Numbered from the stretch's first letter, positions 44,512 to 54,222 are shown. The stretch is DNA of 64,000 nt from Leptolyngbya ohadii IS1 (GCF_002215035.1 NZ_NKFP01000001.1:1051501-1115500), one strand, 5' to 3'. Notes: generated from the letters alone by a model not told the origin. Translations and numbers: made by a program.

Positions 44512-45905
44512 CCCTCTTCCATCATTTAAGCAGAGTTAAAGAGGACGCGCCGTAGCAAAAGGTCATGCATGATGGGGCAATAAAACTGCTGCATCCGCTG
44601 GATTAATTGGATAAATCCCTGGATGAAGGATGGGATTTCAAACACCTCAAGCCAGGGTTTGAGTCGGTTTAAAGCAATCCAGGGCTCAATCACTAAGCGC
44701 AGGTTGTTCAGCAGGTGTTTCCAACCCCGTTGGCTATTCCACCAAGAGTGTTGGGCAAATATCTGGTGAGACAAAGGGCATTCCCGATTGAAGGCATCAG
44801 CGAACAAACTCACCATCGTGAAAGCACTCATGACAATCTCCCACCATCGCTCAATCTGCTTGTAATGGGTCACGCGAAAATCCGCCCATCCCAGAGCATC
44901 TTTACTCTGCTTGAGTCCATACTCAATCCAGGTTCGTTCGCCGTAGCGATCCCCAATCTCATCGAGTTTGACCTCCGGCGCATTGCTCATTACATAAGTG
45001 GTTGAGTTGTCCGGTAACGTTTGTGGGTTAGTCGTTAACAACCAGTAGCGAACCGTTCGACGTTTCCCATAAATAATCTCGCTGCGATAGCGAACTTCGG
45101 TTTTGCCATTGCTAAAGGTCCGCCGAAAGGCTTGCCAGGGTTCACAGGTTACCTCTTGGTCTTGGGGCAACCACATCCCGTGGTTCGACCGGATCGCCAC
45201 GATGTAGGGCAGATTCAACGACTCCAATACACGGATAAAGTTGACTTTACTTTCGCCGTACAGACTATCGGCAAGCACTAATTCAAACCGAAATCCCAGC
45301 GATAGCAGTTCACGGATCATCTCCGCAGCAATCTGCGGTTTCGTTTTGTACTCATCACCCGCTTTGAGCCGCTCTTTGGGCTTGTAAACCTCAAACGATA
45401 GGGGCAATATCATGCCACGAAATAGGGCATAAGCGGTCACTGCCACGATGCCATTTTCCTTCTTACCCACATTGCCGATGTATTGTCGCTTGACGTAATC
45501 GGTGTGCTTCCCCTTTTTACAGTCGCCCGTTTCGTCAATCAACAGAATCACGGCTTGCCCGTCTAGGAGCTTGAGGATGAGCTTTAAGCGAATCTGTCGC
45601 AATCGCGTCACCGACCAGGGCGATTTCGTCAATAGGTGGTGTAAGCCTTGCTCATTGTCTAAGCCCACTGCTTTCGCAATGGCTGGTAGCGTTTTGCGTT
45701 TTAGTTCTGAGATCATGCCCACATGCAGGTATTTGAAGGCTTCAAAGCTTCGCACTTCGGGAAACAACGGGGCATACCATTCACAATATTCATCGACAAA
45801 GCGCAGGGTAGGACGAGCCGCACGAGGTTCTACCATCACCGCCTCCACGTCTGCAAGAACCACCCTTCTAGTCTAATTTTTCCTCTCCAATATGATGGAA
45901 GAGGG
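44512..45905 (-). mobile_element. IS701-family insertion sequence, copy 2
   Basis: 1394 bp, the same length as the copy at 5699-7092 and in reverse orientation. It has inverted ends CCCTCTTCCATCAT/ATGATGGAAGAGGG. The target duplication is TTAC at 44508-44511 and 45906-45909. Confidence 0.92.
44526..45863 (-). CDS. IS701-family DDE transposase
   Basis: 445 residues, identical to the product encoded at 5741-7078. It is intact, with LIDETGDCKKGK and VLADSLYGES as the catalytic landmarks. Its position inside the TPS gene, and the identity of the two proteins, show a recent transposition. Confidence 0.92.
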   Translation of the reverse strand: MVLADVEAVMVEPRAARPTLRFVDEYCEWYAPLFPEVRSFEAFKYLHVGMISELKRKTLPAIAKAVGLDNEQGLHHLLTKSPWSVTRLRQIRLKLILKLLDGQAVILLIDETGDCKKGKHTDYVKRQYIGNVGKKENGIVAVTAYALFRGMILPLSFEVYKPKERLKAGDEYKTKPQIAAEMIRELLSLGFRFELVLADSLYGESKVNFIRVLESLNLPYIVAIRSNHGMWLPQDQEVTCEPWQAFRRTFSNGKTEVRYRSEIIYGKRRTVRYWLLTTNPQTLPDNSTTYVMSNAPEVKLDEIGDRYGERTWIEYGLKQSKDALGWADFRVTHYKQIERWWEIVMSAFTMVSLFADAFNRECPLSHQIFAQHSWWNSQRGWKHLLNNLRLVIEPWIALNRLKPWLEVFEIPSFIQGFIQLIQRMQQFYCPIMHDLLLRRVLFNSA

Positions 45906-46416
45906 TTACAGAATGGATTAGCCTGGAACCATTGGCAGCGCAATCTGGAAATGATTCAGCAGGTCAGAATAATCAGCAGTTTATTGAAGCAGCAGAACCC
46001 GAAGCCGATCGCCTTGTAGAAGCTCAGGGATGGATGCTGGGAGAGCAAGGAGAAGTGATCCTGATAGCGGAGGCTCCGACCCTGACTGCAAGCCCTGGCA
46101 TTCGGGTAAGCTGTGACCCCAATCTATCCGCTACCCGATAATTTACCTCTGCCGATCAAATGTTTTAACCTGTTTCTAAATCGCTGATGCCTGTTCCGTT
46201 TTCCATTCAGCAAGCAGGAATGCGATCGGTTACTGCTTCTATCAACTGGCTTAAGCTGATGGGTAAGAGCTAGGTTGCCAAGGACGATATTGAAGGTAAA
46301 CTTTCTTAAGGTAAATTTTCTTGTTGAAGCAGATTTATTAATAAGTTAATCAGGTATAGAAAGATAAGGGAATATAGCTAGACAAAGACCAATAGCTAGG
46401 TAGTCGAGGAAACTAT

Positions 46417-47862
46417 ATGGCGGGTGCAGATAACAGACTGAGAAGAGCTGTCAATCTAGGCACTCTCAGTGCGGCTCCAGTGAATCGATCCAGCAACATT
46501 GGCCGGTCTGATCTGGATGATCTGTATCGCTTTAGCCTGAGCCAGCGCAGCAGTTTGAATTTATCTTTATCTAGCCTGGCGAGAGGGGCAAATGCAGATT
46601 TAGAACTGTACAGGTTGAAACGCCCGCTAAATGATACGCTGCGTCAGATCGGCAACCTCGATTTCAGAAAACTGGGCAACAAACTTAAGACTTATTTACA
46701 GCGGGTCGCTGCGTCGAAACGAGGAAAGAATCAAAACGAGGCGATATCAGTATCGGACCTGGAAGCAGGGATTTATTTTCTGCGGGTGCTGCAACGCCAG
46801 GGCAACAGCCGTTATGTTCTACAGACTACTGCCACTTCCGAACAACCGCCAGATCCCGGTGGGAGATCAGTAGATACGATCGCCCCTACTGCTATTTTGG
46901 ATGCCCGTAACGCCTCTACTGTCGGTGGAACAACATACAACTTCACCGTAACCTACAGTGATGATACTGCCGCTGATTTGATCAAGGTTGCTAACAGCAA
47001 CGTTTTCGTGACCGGACCCAATGACTTTCGGGGGCAAGCTAACCGCTTGGCGGTTAACAGTAATAGTAATGGCACATCCTACACAGTGACCTATGAGATG
47101 GTGGCACCGGGCGGAACCTGGACCAGTCTTGATAACGGAATCTACAGCATTGCGCTGGAAGCCAATCAGGTAAAAAACTTGAACAACAGTGCTGCAACGA
47201 CTCACACGCTCGGCACCTTTGAAGCGCTGATTCCTGATCCGTCGGTTCCCAGATCGGGTGGTTCTGGCAACTCAAGTCCGCCAGGGATTGATGTCAAAAC
47301 TGAAATCGCCCTTTCCCGACAGGACTGGAATTTGGATCAGAACATTGGCAGTTTCAATGGGGCAGGTTCAAAAATTACCCTTCGGTTTCGGGAAGAAGCG
47401 AATGGACCTATCACTGAGATTACTTTGGCAAACGCCAATATTGAGGCAAGTGATTTGTGGGAGAGCGATATTCAGGCGATCGATAATTTACTAGCAAGAG
47501 AAGAAGTAATTGGTTCCAAGAGCTTGAAATTTAATGATTTAAGGCTTGGAAAAACGGTGGATGGGAAAGACGTAAACTTTGACTATAGTAATGGTGGTGT
47601 CAAGTATAAAGTGAGTTTTCTGAATCAGCCAGAGACTCTGTTGATGTTCTTTGTGCCCTTACCTGACAGAAAAGCTTCTACCCGTCTTACCTACATCAAC
47701 TCCCTGTCAGAGCTAAGTAAGCTATCTCAAATTCAGGGGGTCGTTGTGGGGCGAAATCCTCTCACCAACAATCTAGTCTCTGAACTCTACGGGATTGGGC
47801 GTCAGTCCATCACATTAACAACTATTCCTGATGATGCCATTAGAAATGATCTCCTGTACTAG
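46417..47862 (+). CDS. PPC-like protein, paralogue of the one at 40165 without RTX repeats
   Basis: 481 residues. It starts ADNRLRRAVNLGTLSAAPVN and RSDLDDLYRFSLSQRSSLNL, matching the N-terminal layout of the protein at 40165. It shares the linker-domain signature (APTA.LD..., MVAPGGTWTSLDNGIYSIAL). The last third is different: there are no GGxGxD repeats, and it ends ESLV-like text around SLSELSKLSQIQGVVVGRNP. A GAGG site precedes the ATG. It is followed after 67 bp by a TPS exoprotein gene, as in the first module. Confidence 0.8.
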   Translation: MAGADNRLRRAVNLGTLSAAPVNRSSNIGRSDLDDLYRFSLSQRSSLNLSLSSLARGANADLELYRLKRPLNDTLRQIGNLDFRKLGNKLKTYLQRVAASKRGKNQNEAISVSDLEAGIYFLRVLQRQGNSRYVLQTTATSEQPPDPGGRSVDTIAPTAILDARNASTVGGTTYNFTVTYSDDTAADLIKVANSNVFVTGPNDFRGQANRLAVNSNSNGTSYTVTYEMVAPGGTWTSLDNGIYSIALEANQVKNLNNSAATTHTLGTFEALIPDPSVPRSGGSGNSSPPGIDVKTEIALSRQDWNLDQNIGSFNGAGSKITLRFREEANGPITEITLANANIEASDLWESDIQAIDNLLAREEVIGSKSLKFNDLRLGKTVDGKDVNFDYSNGGVKYKVSFLNQPETLLMFFVPLPDRKASTRLTYINSLSELSKLSQIQGVVVGRNPLTNNLVSELYGIGRQSITLTTIPDDAIRNDLLY

Positions 47863-47929
47863 AATTGCTTCCAATTAAGAATCAACTTCAGGCAATCCCA
47901 TTAGAGAGATATTGGATTGGGGCTAATTC

Positions 47930-50545
47930 ATGTCACGTCTCCCATTGCTATACCGCCAGTTGCTTTTTGTGCAGACAGTCTTTGGGAGTATGGCAGTAAC
48001 TCTATGCCCCTGTTACCCTGCGACGGCAGAAATCGTTTCAGATGCAACCTTGCCACAAAACTCCAGAGTCGATCGCCAAAGGAACCTGCGAATCATTGAA
48101 GGCGGAACGCAGCGCGAGCGTAATTTATTCCATAGCTTTAGGGAGTTTTCAGTTCCAAGCAATGAAACCGCTTTTTTTAACAATGGAAGTGCGATCGACA
48201 ATATCTTTGTGCGCGTCACGGGTGAAAATCGTTCCCTCATCGATGGCAAGATTCAGGCAAACGGTACAGCAAATTTATTTCTGCTAAACCCTAATGGAAT
48301 TCTGTTTGGTCGCAATGCCTCGCTGAACATTGGCGGCTCGTTTCTGGCAACAACAGGCAATAGTATTAGCTTTGCCGATGGAACTGAATTTAGCGCAGCC
48401 AATCCTCAGTCCTCGCCGCTGTTGACCGTGAGTACGCCAGTTGGCTTACAGTTTGGCGCTAATCCGCAACCCATTACCAACCGCTCTCGATTTCCAACGA
48501 ATATTACGTTCCCCGTTGGATTGCAGGTCGCTACCGCTCAAACGCTGGCACTCATAGGAGGACAAATTCGGTTTGAGGGTGGAGCAGTGACGGCTGCAAG
48601 TGGGCGAGTTGAACTGGGAGCTGTCGGAGCCAGCAGTTCAGGCAGTCAAGTCAGCTTACTGTTGTCAGATGAAGGCTTCTCTTTAGGCTATGAGAACGTT
48701 CAAACCTTCCGCGATGTTCGGTTGCGCGATCGTGCCACTGTTAATGCAGGCGAAGAGGGTGGACGTGGAATTCAAATTTACGGCAGCACCATAGCACTTT
48801 CTGGACAGTCGTTAATTTTGTCCGATACTCAGGGGAGGGAATCGGGTGGCACAATTTCGATTAACGCTGCTCGCTCGGTTATTTTACGGGATGGTTCAAA
48901 CATTGCAACTTTTACAAATGGAGTGGGTCGCGCAGGAAACGTCTTCATCAATGCGGCTGATTCAATTCAAATTTTTGGCACAGCGCCTTCTAATCGGGCA
49001 GAGCGACCTTCTCCCAGTACTATTGGCTCTCAAGTTGGAGGATTAGGTGAAGAAAATTTAGATGCTATTACAGGTAGGGGAGGTAACGTCACGCTGAATA
49101 CGAATACGTTAACCATTGAGAATGGGGGCGCGATCGAAGCCTCTACTTTCGCCAGGGGGACAGCAGGCAACATTACGATAAGAGCCGCTAGCGCGATCGA
49201 ACTATCAGGTGTATCGGTTTTTGGTTCAGGGGTGAGAGGTGAACAGCCCAGCGGTATCTTTGCTCAGGTTGCATTAGGCGCGATCGACAATGCAGGAGAC
49301 GCAGGTAATATCACGATTCAAACCGGAGATTTAACGCTATTGGAAGGCGCACAAATTTCCTCAGCGGCTCGAACGGGTGGGCAAGGCGGCAGCATTAGAA
49401 TCAGTGCTAACAATTCTGTCCGACTCAGTGGACGATCGCCTAATGCAACTCCTGTGATCGGACGGAGCGGTATTTTTGTCTCTGCGGAAAGAAGTGCAGT
49501 CCGGGATGCGGGACAGCTCAACATTAGAACAAGACAACTTACGGTTGAAAATGGGGGAGAAATTTCCGCAAATAATTTTGGTCCCGGCGTGGGAGGAACG
49601 ATAACCCTCGATCTGGATAGGCTGACGGTGCGAAGCGGAGGCGATATCAGAGCCAGCTCCAATTTCGATCGAGATTTAGGCGCGGCAGGCAACTTAATTG
49701 TTCGTGCAAGAGAAGTTTTGTTGGATGACGGTCGATTAACTGTGGAAACAGGAGCCAGAGAAGGTGCAAATATTGTCTTTCGCAATCTTGAACTTCTGAG
49801 CCTGCTGAACCAAAGTCTAATCTCTGCTCAGGCTTTTAACGATGCCAATGGCGGTAATGTGCGTATTGATGCTCCCAATGGGTTTGTTGTTGCTTCCCTG
49901 GCAGAAAATAGTGACATTTTTGCGAAGGCTGTGCTGGGCGAGGGAGGTCGGATTGATATTACGGCAATCAACGTACTGGGTTTGGAGGAGCGTATCGCAA
50001 CGCCGTTAACAAATGATATTGACGCCAGTTCTGATTTTGGGATTGATGGGCAGGTAATTCTAAATACGCCGGATGTTGATCCCAGTCGGGGCACTGCCGA
50101 ACTGCCGATCGAAATTGTTGATGCTTCCCAGCTGATTGGGGCAAACTGTTTAACCACAGGTTCGATCGCCCGCACCAGAGGCGAGTTTACGATTACCGGA
50201 CGGAGTGGTTTACCTGCCAGCCCGATCGATCCGTTGAGAACAGAAGGTGCAATCTCACAGTGGATCGAACTGGAACTGTTCGGAGAGCGATCGGATAATC
50301 TGCCAGAGGATTTGCCAGGGGATCTGCCAGTGAATTTGCCAGGGGATTTGCCAGTGAATCAAAATAGTCCGCTCAGCGCCCAGAATTTGGAGAGCGATCG
50401 CATCCTGGAAGCCCAGGGATGGATTGTTGGGGCGCAGGGAGAAATTATGCTGGTGGCAGAGGCTCCTGTAGCGACTCCGGTTCCCGATGCGCGTATAGCT
50501 TGCGGCGGCAATGGGGTTGGAGTTGTTGAAGGACAGAAGGAGTAA
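47930..50545 (+). CDS. TPS-type filamentous haemagglutinin-like exoprotein
   Basis: 871 residues. The signal peptide region is LLFVQTVFGSMAVTLCPCYP, followed by the TPS domain with RNLFHSFREFSVPSNETAFF and FLLNPNGILFGRNASLNIGG. Beta-helix repeats fill the middle. The C-terminus has VDPSRGTAELPIEIVDASQL and RTRGEFTITGRSGLPASPID, conserved with the split paralogue. A tandem LP(E/G)D(L)P-type repeat (DNLPEDLPGDLPVNLPGDLP) lies near the end. The outer-membrane TpsB partner that would export it is not in the window. It probably forms a surface adhesin. Confidence 0.88.
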   Translation: MSRLPLLYRQLLFVQTVFGSMAVTLCPCYPATAEIVSDATLPQNSRVDRQRNLRIIEGGTQRERNLFHSFREFSVPSNETAFFNNGSAIDNIFVRVTGENRSLIDGKIQANGTANLFLLNPNGILFGRNASLNIGGSFLATTGNSISFADGTEFSAANPQSSPLLTVSTPVGLQFGANPQPITNRSRFPTNITFPVGLQVATAQTLALIGGQIRFEGGAVTAASGRVELGAVGASSSGSQVSLLLSDEGFSLGYENVQTFRDVRLRDRATVNAGEEGGRGIQIYGSTIALSGQSLILSDTQGRESGGTISINAARSVILRDGSNIATFTNGVGRAGNVFINAADSIQIFGTAPSNRAERPSPSTIGSQVGGLGEENLDAITGRGGNVTLNTNTLTIENGGAIEASTFARGTAGNITIRAASAIELSGVSVFGSGVRGEQPSGIFAQVALGAIDNAGDAGNITIQTGDLTLLEGAQISSAARTGGQGGSIRISANNSVRLSGRSPNATPVIGRSGIFVSAERSAVRDAGQLNIRTRQLTVENGGEISANNFGPGVGGTITLDLDRLTVRSGGDIRASSNFDRDLGAAGNLIVRAREVLLDDGRLTVETGAREGANIVFRNLELLSLLNQSLISAQAFNDANGGNVRIDAPNGFVVASLAENSDIFAKAVLGEGGRIDITAINVLGLEERIATPLTNDIDASSDFGIDGQVILNTPDVDPSRGTAELPIEIVDASQLIGANCLTTGSIARTRGEFTITGRSGLPASPIDPLRTEGAISQWIELELFGERSDNLPEDLPGDLPVNLPGDLPVNQNSPLSAQNLESDRILEAQGWIVGAQGEIMLVAEAPVATPVPDARIACGGNGVGVVEGQKE

Positions 50546-50743
50546 GAAGGTAATCCAGTCCAGGCTGAATCCGCTGAGTTTTCCATGCTTTTGCGTCCAA
50601 CCGGGAGACGCTGACGTTTATGCTGGAGGAGGGACAGTATTTGCCTGAGCCGATCGCTCAATCTATCCTGCAAACTATTCTGTGAACTATCCTGCGAAAT
50701 CATCCCGCGAAACAATCCTTCAAACCATTGCACACCCATAGCT

Positions 50744-51724
50744 ATGCAGTTTAACCAATCCAAAATTATCCTGGATACCGATCCGGGCGGCGATGATTCC
50801 TTTGCGCTGCTGTGGCTAATGAGTCTGGCGCGGCAGGGATTCGCTGAAATTGTGGCGGTTACTGCTTCCGCTGGTAATGTCAATGCCCGTGATACCTTTA
50901 TTGGGGCGAGGAAACTGCTGGCTCTGGGCGGCTTTAAGGCGGTCGAGGTAGGGCGGGGCGTGGGGCAGGCGAGTGCGGAAATTGAAGATGCTGTCCATAT
51001 TCACGGTGCCGACGGTATGGGCAACCTATCCCACACGCTGCCACAGGTTAGCCAATCCTACGAAGAGGCGCGTCCCTCCGATGAGGTTTTGATTGAGAAG
51101 CTGCAAGCGATGCCGGGAGAAATTACGCTCGTTGCGATCGCACCACTCACTAACCTGGCAGCCGCAGAGCGCAAATCGCCCGGAATTCTTAAGAACGCCA
51201 GGGAAATTGTGATTATGGGGGGAGCGTTCCAAATCGCGGGAAACGTCACACCGGAAGCCGAGTTTAATATTGCATTTGATCCAGAGGCAGCACAGGTCGT
51301 CTTTAACAGCCGCAGTGATTTAATCGTTATCCCGCTTGATGTGACGCACCCGCTCATCTTTACGCCGGAAATGGCAAAACAGGTGAGTCAGCTTAATCCT
51401 GGGCATCCGATCGCCCAATTTATAGTGCCGCTCTGCGAATTTATGACCACGACCGCTATGGCATTTCGGGAAACTCAGGGCATTGCTGGCTTTCTGGTGC
51501 ATGATGCGGCTACCCTTGCCTACCTGTTCTACCCGGAACTAATACGGTTTCAGCGGGCACAGGTCGAAATTGAAACCCAGGGCACCTGGACGCGCGGTAA
51601 AACCCTGTTCGATCGTCGCTATACGGCAAAGCGATCGGCAAATGCCTGGGCTGCGCTCCAAATTAACGCTACCGATCTGCTGGCTGTCCTGGTCGAAGAC
51701 CTGAAGCAGTTAGTTCGAGGCTAG
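50744..51724 (+). CDS. Nucleoside hydrolase (IunH-type)
   Basis: 326 residues. The N-terminal calcium and substrate motif is DTDPGGDDSFALL (residues 11-23). The active-site region is GNVTPEAEFNIAFDPEAAQV, and the C-terminal HDA motif is FLVHDAATLAY. It splits ribonucleosides (purine or pyrimidine) into base and ribose. This is consistent with other nitrogen-salvage genes later in the window. The start ATG is preceded by a run of imperfect short repeats and no strong ribosome site. Confidence 0.9.
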   Translation: MQFNQSKIILDTDPGGDDSFALLWLMSLARQGFAEIVAVTASAGNVNARDTFIGARKLLALGGFKAVEVGRGVGQASAEIEDAVHIHGADGMGNLSHTLPQVSQSYEEARPSDEVLIEKLQAMPGEITLVAIAPLTNLAAAERKSPGILKNAREIVIMGGAFQIAGNVTPEAEFNIAFDPEAAQVVFNSRSDLIVIPLDVTHPLIFTPEMAKQVSQLNPGHPIAQFIVPLCEFMTTTAMAFRETQGIAGFLVHDAATLAYLFYPELIRFQRAQVEIETQGTWTRGKTLFDRRYTAKRSANAWAALQINATDLLAVLVEDLKQLVRG

Positions 51725-52299
51725 GAAAAGGGCACGATAGAGTTCTCCAACCGACTGGGACTGGAAAAATTGATGCCTTCTTATAAAAAACCTACTATTT
51801 AACAATATATTAATCTTAAAGCCGAAGACCGTTACTATCAGCTTTGCTTAACGCTCATCGATCGGGTGTTCGGCAAGGTCATAGTTTACTACCCATCTAT
51901 TCTGTTGATTTATCCTTTCCATCAATCCATAATTCTATTGACCTGGGCTTCCTGTTGAGTTGTCAAAGTCATTATTTAATCAATTTTTTCAATTAGTTTC
52001 CCAATCATTTTTTCAATTAATTTGTTTGGTCAATACTGCGATTTTGCGCCAAAGGAGCTGTGTATTAAAACTGCTGGAGTTTCCTCTACCGAGTTAGACA
52101 GAAGGGAAACCGTTTAAGCCGTTAATGGGTCGGTTAATGGGTCAGTGGGCGATGAGCTGTCGATCGGCAGTCCTGATTTCTAGTCTTTAAAGACTAATGA
52201 TTGGACTGATGTTCAGGCTCATGATTCAGGATTGTGAGTCGTCGTAACAAGACAGTGTGTGTAATCGAATAACACTCAATCCACAATTCATCCAATTCA
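51725..52299. other. Intergenic region without a recognisable gene
   Basis: 575 bases, AT-rich. It holds a 13-bp tandem word (TTAATGGGTCGG/TTAATGGGTCAG near 52122-52146) and a palindrome AGTCTTTAAAGACT near 52181-52194. Neither has an assigned role, and no gene is supported. Confidence 0.5.
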
Positions 52300-52764
52300 A
52301 TGACTTTCCGAGAATCGCGAAACTTTCAAATCTTTTACAGAAATCGTTCGATTTCGCCCTCCACTTCCCAGCAAATTTTGTTGGTGAATGAAAGTGATGA
52401 GGATGATATTGAACAGGTTATCCGAGTTTGCTTAGAACACATTGCCAGATGGAATGTTGTTTCTATTGCGGCAACCGATGCAGGGCTGCTTCCACTGCCC
52501 CATGTTCAGCCTGATGCAATTCTGTTTAATGCTCGGCTGTCCCGTGGCTCCAACTTGAGCTTTATTCAGAAGCAAACCCTCCAACACCTTCGGCGATATG
52601 CGCTGACTCGGTTTATTCCAATTCTGCTGCTGATTGATACTGCCAGCTGGATCGCGGGAGATCAATTGCGATCGCTAGGGGTTGCAGGAGCGATCGCTAA
52701 ACCCTTCAATCCCGTGACGCTGCCTGAAAAAATCAGCGAGATTGTCGGCTGGAACAGATTTTGA
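52300..52764 (+). CDS. Degenerate receiver (pseudo-receiver) protein
   Basis: 154 residues with the receiver fold: QQILLVNESDEDDIEQVIRV, a strand DAILFNARLSRGSNLSF, FIPILLLIDTASW and GVAGAIAKPFNPVTLPEKI. The conserved phospho-Asp position is Asn (ILFNARL), while the Lys (AKPFNP) is kept. The protein therefore probably cannot be phosphorylated and may bind partners constitutively. It stands alone with no histidine kinase beside it. Confidence 0.75.
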   Translation: MTFRESRNFQIFYRNRSISPSTSQQILLVNESDEDDIEQVIRVCLEHIARWNVVSIAATDAGLLPLPHVQPDAILFNARLSRGSNLSFIQKQTLQHLRRYALTRFIPILLLIDTASWIAGDQLRSLGVAGAIAKPFNPVTLPEKISEIVGWNRF

Positions 52765-52777
52765 CTCGTTCTACTGG

Positions 52778-53227
52778 TTAGGATTGCGCTGTACAGACAT
52801 GGCGAACGACCTGAGCGGCACTGCTTCCCGGTGCGGGCTGCGTCAAGCTGCCATTGTCATCGTAATTAATGCGCTGGATAACCTGTCTGTCTTGATCAAA
52901 GATAACTAAACGGCGGGTACGTTCAGCACCAGAGGTACAGTCCACCGATCGATAAATCATGACCCCATACACGGGCTGTTCAACTTCAACGTCTAAAAAC
53001 GCATTGTTGGGCTGCTGAAACTGCCGATATTCCCAGTAGCGGACGGTGTCTTGCGATCGCTCAATCGAGTTTTGATTCACCAGAAACCGATCGCCAACCG
53101 CGTTGGTAGTAACTTCCACCCAGGCTTCCTGTGCCCGAACCTCTGATCTTCCCAGACACAGTCCGATCGTAGCCACCGTCATTGTGATTAGGAACAGGGG
53201 CACTCTCTGCTTAATCCATTGCTGCAT
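52778..53227 (-). CDS. Small exported protein, surface-adhesin-E-like
   Basis: Start 53227 (MQQWIKQRVPLFLITMTVAT) gives a proper signal peptide ending near VRAQ. The upstream in-frame Met would run through the previous gene. GAGG lies upstream. The mature domain, WVEVTTNAVGDRFLVNQNSI ... YWEYRQFQQPNN ... YGVMIYRSVDCTSGAERTRR, is typical of the short surface-adhesin-E-like proteins of cyanobacteria. It ends HVCTAQS with a Cys pair that may be disulfide bonded. The gene begins 5 bp after the stop of the TPR gene, so the two form an operon. Confidence 0.7.
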   Translation of the reverse strand: MQQWIKQRVPLFLITMTVATIGLCLGRSEVRAQEAWVEVTTNAVGDRFLVNQNSIERSQDTVRYWEYRQFQQPNNAFLDVEVEQPVYGVMIYRSVDCTSGAERTRRLVIFDQDRQVIQRINYDDNGSLTQPAPGSSAAQVVRHVCTAQS

Positions 53228-53231
53228 TGCT

Positions 53232-53945
53232 CTATTGTCCTCCTGTTTGACCCGACTGATAACGCTCCACATTTTCGATCGCCCGCTGGGCATAGGGATC
53301 ATTGGGACGTTCATCCAGCGCCCGCCGGAAGTTCAGCAGTGCGGATTCGTAATTTTTGGCTTGAACAGCAGCATATCCAGCCTGCATATAGCGATCGTAG
53401 GGGGTAGTTTGAGCAGGGGTTGCGCTGTTTTCAGGCGAATTATTCTCAGGGGGATTATTCTCAGGAGAACTATCCGGGGGATTGGCTACCTGCTGCTCAT
53501 AGAAACGAAGGACTCGCTGAGTGTAGGCTGCGGTTTCGCCAGAGTTATATCGGGACGAATCGCCCGTCATCCACCAGGCTGCGGCACGACGAACCGCGAT
53601 CGCTTCATTGCTGCTGCTATTGCGATATTCCTCCTGCAACACATCGCGCACTACACAGGCAAGGATGCTGCGTGCCGTGGCTGAATCCGCCTCAAACTGC
53701 TGGGGGGTGAGCCTTCTGCCAGTACAGGACTCTGACCAGCGGGGAATATTTTGGGCTTGAATTTGCCAGTCGCTATACAGCCCATCGTTGGAATTGCCCG
53801 TTTGAGGAGCCGCCAGCCGCAGGGCTTCCACGAGGGAGCGAACCTGCTGATCCGATTGCGCGTGGGCAGGCAATATGCCGATAGTCGTACCGATCGCGAT
53901 TGCCATGATTGCCCCTTCAAGCCATCGTTTGTCGAATAGCCGCAT
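53232..53945 (-). CDS. Exported TPR-containing protein
   Basis: 237 residues. A signal peptide MRLFDKRWLEGAIMAIAIGT ... ILPAHA is followed by a helical domain with CTGRRLTPQQFEADSATARS and a Cys-containing LACVVRDVLQEEY. Then comes a Ser/Pro/Asn-rich linker (PENNPPENNSPENSATPAQT) and a TPR pair (YMQAGYAAVQAKNYESALLN) at the end. No enzyme family was recognised. It is probably a periplasmic scaffold, encoded in an operon with the adhesin-E-like gene downstream. Confidence 0.75.
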   Translation of the reverse strand: MRLFDKRWLEGAIMAIAIGTTIGILPAHAQSDQQVRSLVEALRLAAPQTGNSNDGLYSDWQIQAQNIPRWSESCTGRRLTPQQFEADSATARSILACVVRDVLQEEYRNSSSNEAIAVRRAAAWWMTGDSSRYNSGETAAYTQRVLRFYEQQVANPPDSSPENNPPENNSPENSATPAQTTPYDRYMQAGYAAVQAKNYESALLNFRRALDERPNDPYAQRAIENVERYQSGQTGGQ

Positions 53946-54222
53946 CGATCGAAATCCGGAAACGTAACAACAACCGTTACTGACTTTACGCGAGAAATCG
54001 CAAATTTGCTTTGCCCCCTTGGGCAGGTTTTTGGGCTTTCTGTCCTGATTAATTTGTCCTTCTGAAAGGTTATGATTACCTACAGATTGGCAATCTGTCG
54101 CGGGTAAACTGGGGTGGTGAATGCTGCTTCAGTTTGCTCTGCTTAGATCTGATCAACTCTGATCAGATTTGTCAGTCAATTTTTTTAACAGCTTTTTTAG
54201 CGAATTCTTGTCAAGAGATTGA

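Larger units (their letters stand above)
42017..46141 (+). pseudogene. TPS-type filamentous haemagglutinin-like exoprotein, split by IS701
   Basis: Codons 42017-44510 encode a signal peptide, the TPS domain (SGRNLFHSFERFSVPDGGRA; FLLNPNGIIFGRNASLNIGG, the NPNGI block), and long beta-helix repeats up to RAEMLLT. The frame then runs 8 codons into the IS701 and stops. After the IS (45906 on) the frame resumes as EWISLEPLAAQSGNDSAGQN and ends at 46141. Joining across one copy of the TTAC duplication gives a continuous reading frame whose end (VEAQGWMLGEQGEVILIAEA) aligns with the end of the paralogue at 47930. Ancestral length was about 910 residues. A shortened 840-residue product, lacking the C-terminal tail, could still be made. 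Confidence 0.88.

Noticed and set aside
53103-53710. Plus-strand frames opposite the adhesin-E-like and TPR genes
   Set aside because: Shadows of two clear minus-strand genes with signal peptides and a short operon spacing.
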